Below are positions 8,528 to 9,729 of a DNA stretch of 9,729 nucleotides, in pieces. The position numbers and the translations under genes were made by a program. This DNA is from a bacterium. GTDB lineage: Bacteria; Bacillota_I; Bacilli_A; Mycoplasmatales; Mycoplasmoidaceae. The stretch lies in assembly GCA_017633195.1 (NCBI GenBank), contig JAGBPV010000067.1, positions 1 through 9,729 on the forward strand, read 5' to 3'. How positions within the stretch are numbered: position 1 is the stretch's first letter; each line of letters opens with the position of its first letter. The notes under the pieces were generated by a model. The model saw nothing but the letters and a program-made list of their open reading frames with translations, did not search any database and had not been told where the DNA came from.

Positions 8528-8571
8528 GAAAAATACTAACCTTAAACTTATTAGTTCTTAGTTAGTATTTT
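8528..8571 (-). terminator. Terminator after tRNA-His
   Basis: On the minus strand an 11-bp perfect stem AAAATACTAAC/GTTAGTATTTT (8571-8561 with 8540-8530) encloses a 20-nt loop and continues into further T residues. It begins directly after the encoded CCA of tRNA-His and separates it from the DUF3137-like gene. Confidence 0.6.
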
Positions 8572-8573
8572 AA

Positions 8574-8651
8574 TGGGGCGATTAATGGGACTCGAACCCA
8601 TGCATGTCTGATTCACAGTCAGATGTGTTAACCAGCTTCACCATAACCGCC
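8574..8651 (-). tRNA. trnH: tRNA-His (GTG)
   Basis: A complete cloverleaf: 7-bp acceptor GCGGTTA/TAATCGC, anticodon stem TCTGA/TCAGA with loop CTGTGAA giving anticodon GTG, and T arm ATGGG-TTCGAGT-CCCAT. An extra 5' G (8651) faces discriminator C, the G-1:C73 pair that identifies histidine tRNA, and the 3' CCA (8574-8576) is encoded. It is the last tRNA of a minus-strand series and follows an insertion remnant. Confidence 0.95.
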
Positions 8652-8672
8652 ATAAATGAATTTAACTTATTT

Positions 8673-8678
8673 ATTATA
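8673..8678 (-). promoter_or_regulatory. Putative -10 box of tRNA-His
   Basis: A perfect TATAAT on the minus strand lies 21 nt before the tRNA 5' end. The -35 region is only weakly matched. The tRNA needs its own promoter because terminators and an insertion remnant separate it from tRNA-Arg. Confidence 0.45.
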
Positions 8679-8750
8679 TATGAGTATTTATTTATTATTA
8701 AAATATTATTCTAAGTTACTATTTTAATTAAATTATTTAAATATTATTAT

Positions 8751-8873
8751 TTATGATTTTTGTCTAAATATATATAAAAAATATTGAAATGGTGTTCGGT
8801 AAAAAATATATAATTTGTTAAAAATTTCTTTGATTTCATCATAAGACAGTTTATTTAAATCATCTTTTGTCAT
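8751..8873 (-). CDS. Small hypothetical ORF, possibly a frame-shifted tail of the 8851-9153 ORF
   Basis: A 40-residue frame starts at ATG 8873-8871 (MTKDDLNKLSYDEIKEIFNK...) and ends at TAA 8753-8751. It overlaps the end of the upstream ORF by 23 nt in another frame. Its LxKDDLxxLSxDE pattern echoes DLTDEELLYVNKDDLTEYD in that ORF, so the two may be pieces of one broken gene or of related short helical proteins. No ribosome site is visible. Whether it is expressed is doubtful and I recognise no family. Confidence 0.25.
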   Translation of the reverse strand: MTKDDLNKLSYDEIKEIFNKLYIFYRTPFQYFLYIFRQKS

Positions 8874-9153
8874 CGTTGAATGTGAAATCTCATTTGTTTT
8901 TTATGAAATTTTTTAACAATTGGATTTTTTTTAATTTTTTGCTTTTTTCTCTATAACTTTCTATTTCATAATTTCATTTCATTATAAGATTAATCATTTC
9001 ATCTTTTGAACTTAAGAATTTATTTCTTCGATCTTTGTCATATTCTGTTAAATCATCCTTATTAACGTATAACAATTCTTCATCTGTCAAATCCAAATAA
9101 GGATAAAAGAATATATCCAATGGTGCATTCTGATTATGGAAGGTGTTATTCAT
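8851..9153 (-). CDS. Hypothetical 100-residue protein, possibly decayed
   Basis: Reading TGA as Trp, the frame runs from ATG 9153-9151 to TAA 8853-8851. The product begins MNNTFHNQNAPLDIFFYPYL, continues with an acidic DLTDEELLYVNKDDLTEYDKDRR-like stretch and then a Lys-rich amphipathic helix (about residues 55-90). All three TGA codons fall at plausible Trp sites (for example MKWNYEI, NKWDFTF), which supports past coding. Its first nine codons overlap, antisense, the start of the IS3 transposase remnant, so the present start codon was probably created by the insertion and the original 5' end may be lost. No family recognised. Confidence 0.35.
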
Positions 9154-9413
9154 ATTCTGAATTTATTAAAATGTTAAAGGAATTTAATTGAAAACAATCA
9201 ATGTCAAGAGTTGGAAATTCTCTTAATAATAAAGAATTTGCATTCTGATTTAGTATTTTAAAAACTGAACTTATATATAAATTAAACATTAAGCAAATGA
9301 CATTCAATGAATTCTAAAAAGAAATTGATTATTTCATTAATTATTACAATAATGTAAAAATTCAAGAAAAGTTGAATTGAATGACACTTACACAATATAG
9401 AAATTATTTATAA
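9126..9413 (+). pseudogene. C-terminal remnant of an IS3-family transposase (integrase domain)
   Basis: About 95 residues match the end of IS3-family OrfB integrase domains: HSDYGRCYS (canonical HSDxGxQY, with a catalytic Asp), FIKMLKEFNWKQSMSRVGN (canonical QSMSRKGNCxDN), a degraded FAFWFSILKTEL (canonical ESFFxxLKxEL; the catalytic Glu position now reads Phe/Ala), then KEIDYFINYYNNVKIQEKLNW and a YR near the end. The Asp of CxDN is Asn here. An in-frame TAA at 9315-9317 interrupts it, and the terminal stop is TAA at 9411-9413. TGA reads as Trp. The first two thirds of OrfB, OrfA and clear terminal repeats are absent, so it is dead. The true 5' junction is uncertain, somewhere about 9066-9126. 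Confidence 0.8.
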
Positions 9414-9422
9414 TAATAAAAA

Positions 9423-9456
9423 ACATGAAATTTGATTTTTTCTCCAAATCTCATGT
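9423..9456. repeat. Inverted repeat beyond the transposase remnant
   Basis: A 12-nt arm pair ACATGAAATTTG/CAAATCTCATGT (9423-9434 with 9445-9456), with one mismatch and a 10-nt loop, lies 10 nt after the transposase stop. It may be the old element's transcription terminator or part of its end. The T-rich stretch lies in the loop rather than after the stem, so it is not a typical terminator. Confidence 0.4.
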
Positions 9457-9471
9457 CTATGTCTAATTAGT

Positions 9472-9508
9472 AAAAAAAAGAGACCAATACATTTAAGTGT
9501 ATTAGTCT
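9472..9508 (-). terminator. Rho-independent terminator after tRNA-Arg
   Basis: On the minus strand an 11-bp stem (9508-9498 with 9491-9481, one U-G pair) with a 6-nt loop is followed by C and eight T. It begins 11 nt after the CCA of tRNA-Arg. The single C/A mismatch seen on the plus strand becomes U-G only on the minus strand, which supports the strand call. Confidence 0.75.
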
Positions 9509-9518
9509 TTATATAAAT

Positions 9519-9595
9519 TGGTGTGCTACACAGGATTTGAACCCGTAACCCTTTGATCCGAAGTCAAAAGCTCTTTCCAATTGAGCTAGTAGCAC
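9519..9595 (-). tRNA. trnR: tRNA-Arg (TCG)
   Basis: Acceptor GTGCTAC/GTAGCAC pairs over 7 bp, the anticodon stem is TTTGA/TCAAA with loop CTTCGGA giving anticodon TCG, and the T arm contains GGTTCAAATCC. Discriminator A and an encoded CCA (9519-9521) are present. UCG reads CGN codons. It stands between two terminators of matching design. Confidence 0.93.
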
Positions 9596-9601
9596 TTTTG
9601 T

Positions 9602-9630
9602 AAAAAAAAGAGAAGGTACTTCAACCTTCT
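9602..9630 (-). terminator. Rho-independent terminator between tRNA-Phe and tRNA-Arg
   Basis: On the minus strand a perfect 7-bp stem AGAAGGT/ACCTTCT (9630-9624 with 9617-9611) with a 6-nt loop is followed by C and eight T (9609-9602). It starts 10 nt after the tRNA-Phe CCA and its T run ends only 6 nt before the tRNA-Arg 5' end. Confidence 0.75.
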
Positions 9631-9640
9631 TGGATAACTG

Positions 9641-9716
<76 letters not shown>

Positions 9717-9717
9717 A

Positions 9718-9729
9718 TGGCGGTCCCGA
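9718..9729 (-). tRNA. 3' end of a further tRNA, probably tRNA-Asp (partial)
   Basis: The last bases of the window read, on the minus strand, TCGGGACC-G-CCA: a 3' acceptor strand, discriminator G and encoded CCA. Discriminator G with a GGTCCCG-complementary acceptor is typical of tRNA-Asp, but the anticodon lies outside the window, so the identity is inference. Confidence 0.6.

Noticed and set aside
8652..8750. Short A/T-rich repeats of TTATTTATTATT type
   Set aside because: Low-complexity background with no regular repeat unit and spacer, so not a CRISPR array or iteron set; only the tRNA-His -10 box is kept.
9060..9125. Possible continuation of the transposase upstream of the HSD motif
   Set aside because: The frame stays open back to 9066, but the residues do not resemble an IS3 integrase and the same bases are the N-terminal coding region of the minus-strand ORF, so I did not extend the remnant.

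Overview
The window reads as a chromosomal segment of a wall-less mollicute. By eye it is about three-quarters or more A+T. TGA is used throughout as a sense codon where tryptophan is expected (for example inside LemA, NagB and the DpnII-like nuclease), so genetic code 4 applies and standard-code ORFs are cut short. A large surface-type protein with tandem domains next to nagB would fit the Malacoplasma/Mycoplasma side of the class, but genus assignment is a guess.

Left to right: (1) 1-1729, the C-terminal part of a large Asn/Ser/Thr-rich, probably surface-exposed protein built from tandem domains of about 198 residues, followed by a hairpin terminator. (2) 1963-3424, a likely two-gene unit: nagB (glucosamine-6-phosphate deaminase) and a UPF0173-like metallo-beta-lactamase-fold protein that has lost its metal ligands. 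(3) 3569-5397, minus strand, a DpnII/MboI-type GATC restriction-modification pair: a D12-class Dam-like adenine methyltransferase followed, with 8 bp overlap, by a DpnII-type endonuclease. Both are broken here. The methyltransferase is out of frame in a run of eight G that encodes its invariant Gly-Gly-Gly motif, which looks like a phase-variation switch. The endonuclease has a separate one-base frameshift before its last 66 or so codons. (4) 5589-6299, plus strand, lemA, convergent with 6437-8392, minus strand, a 651-residue membrane protein with a DUF3137-like segment; back-to-back terminators lie between them. (5) 8574-9729, a minus-strand tRNA region: part of a likely tRNA-Asp, then tRNA-Phe, tRNA-Arg and, after a decayed insertion, tRNA-His. 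The gap between tRNA-Arg and tRNA-His holds the C-terminal remnant of an IS3-family transposase on the plus strand, and two small unrecognised reading frames on the minus strand, one overlapping the remnant antisense.

The most interesting part is the restriction-modification locus: a slippery tract placed exactly in the SAM-binding motif of the protective methyltransferase, next to a nuclease that is independently inactivated in this copy. A cell whose protective methylase switches off can survive only if the nuclease is off or dead, so the combined state is biologically coherent. The methylase may persist as a phase-variable solitary regulator of GATC methylation.
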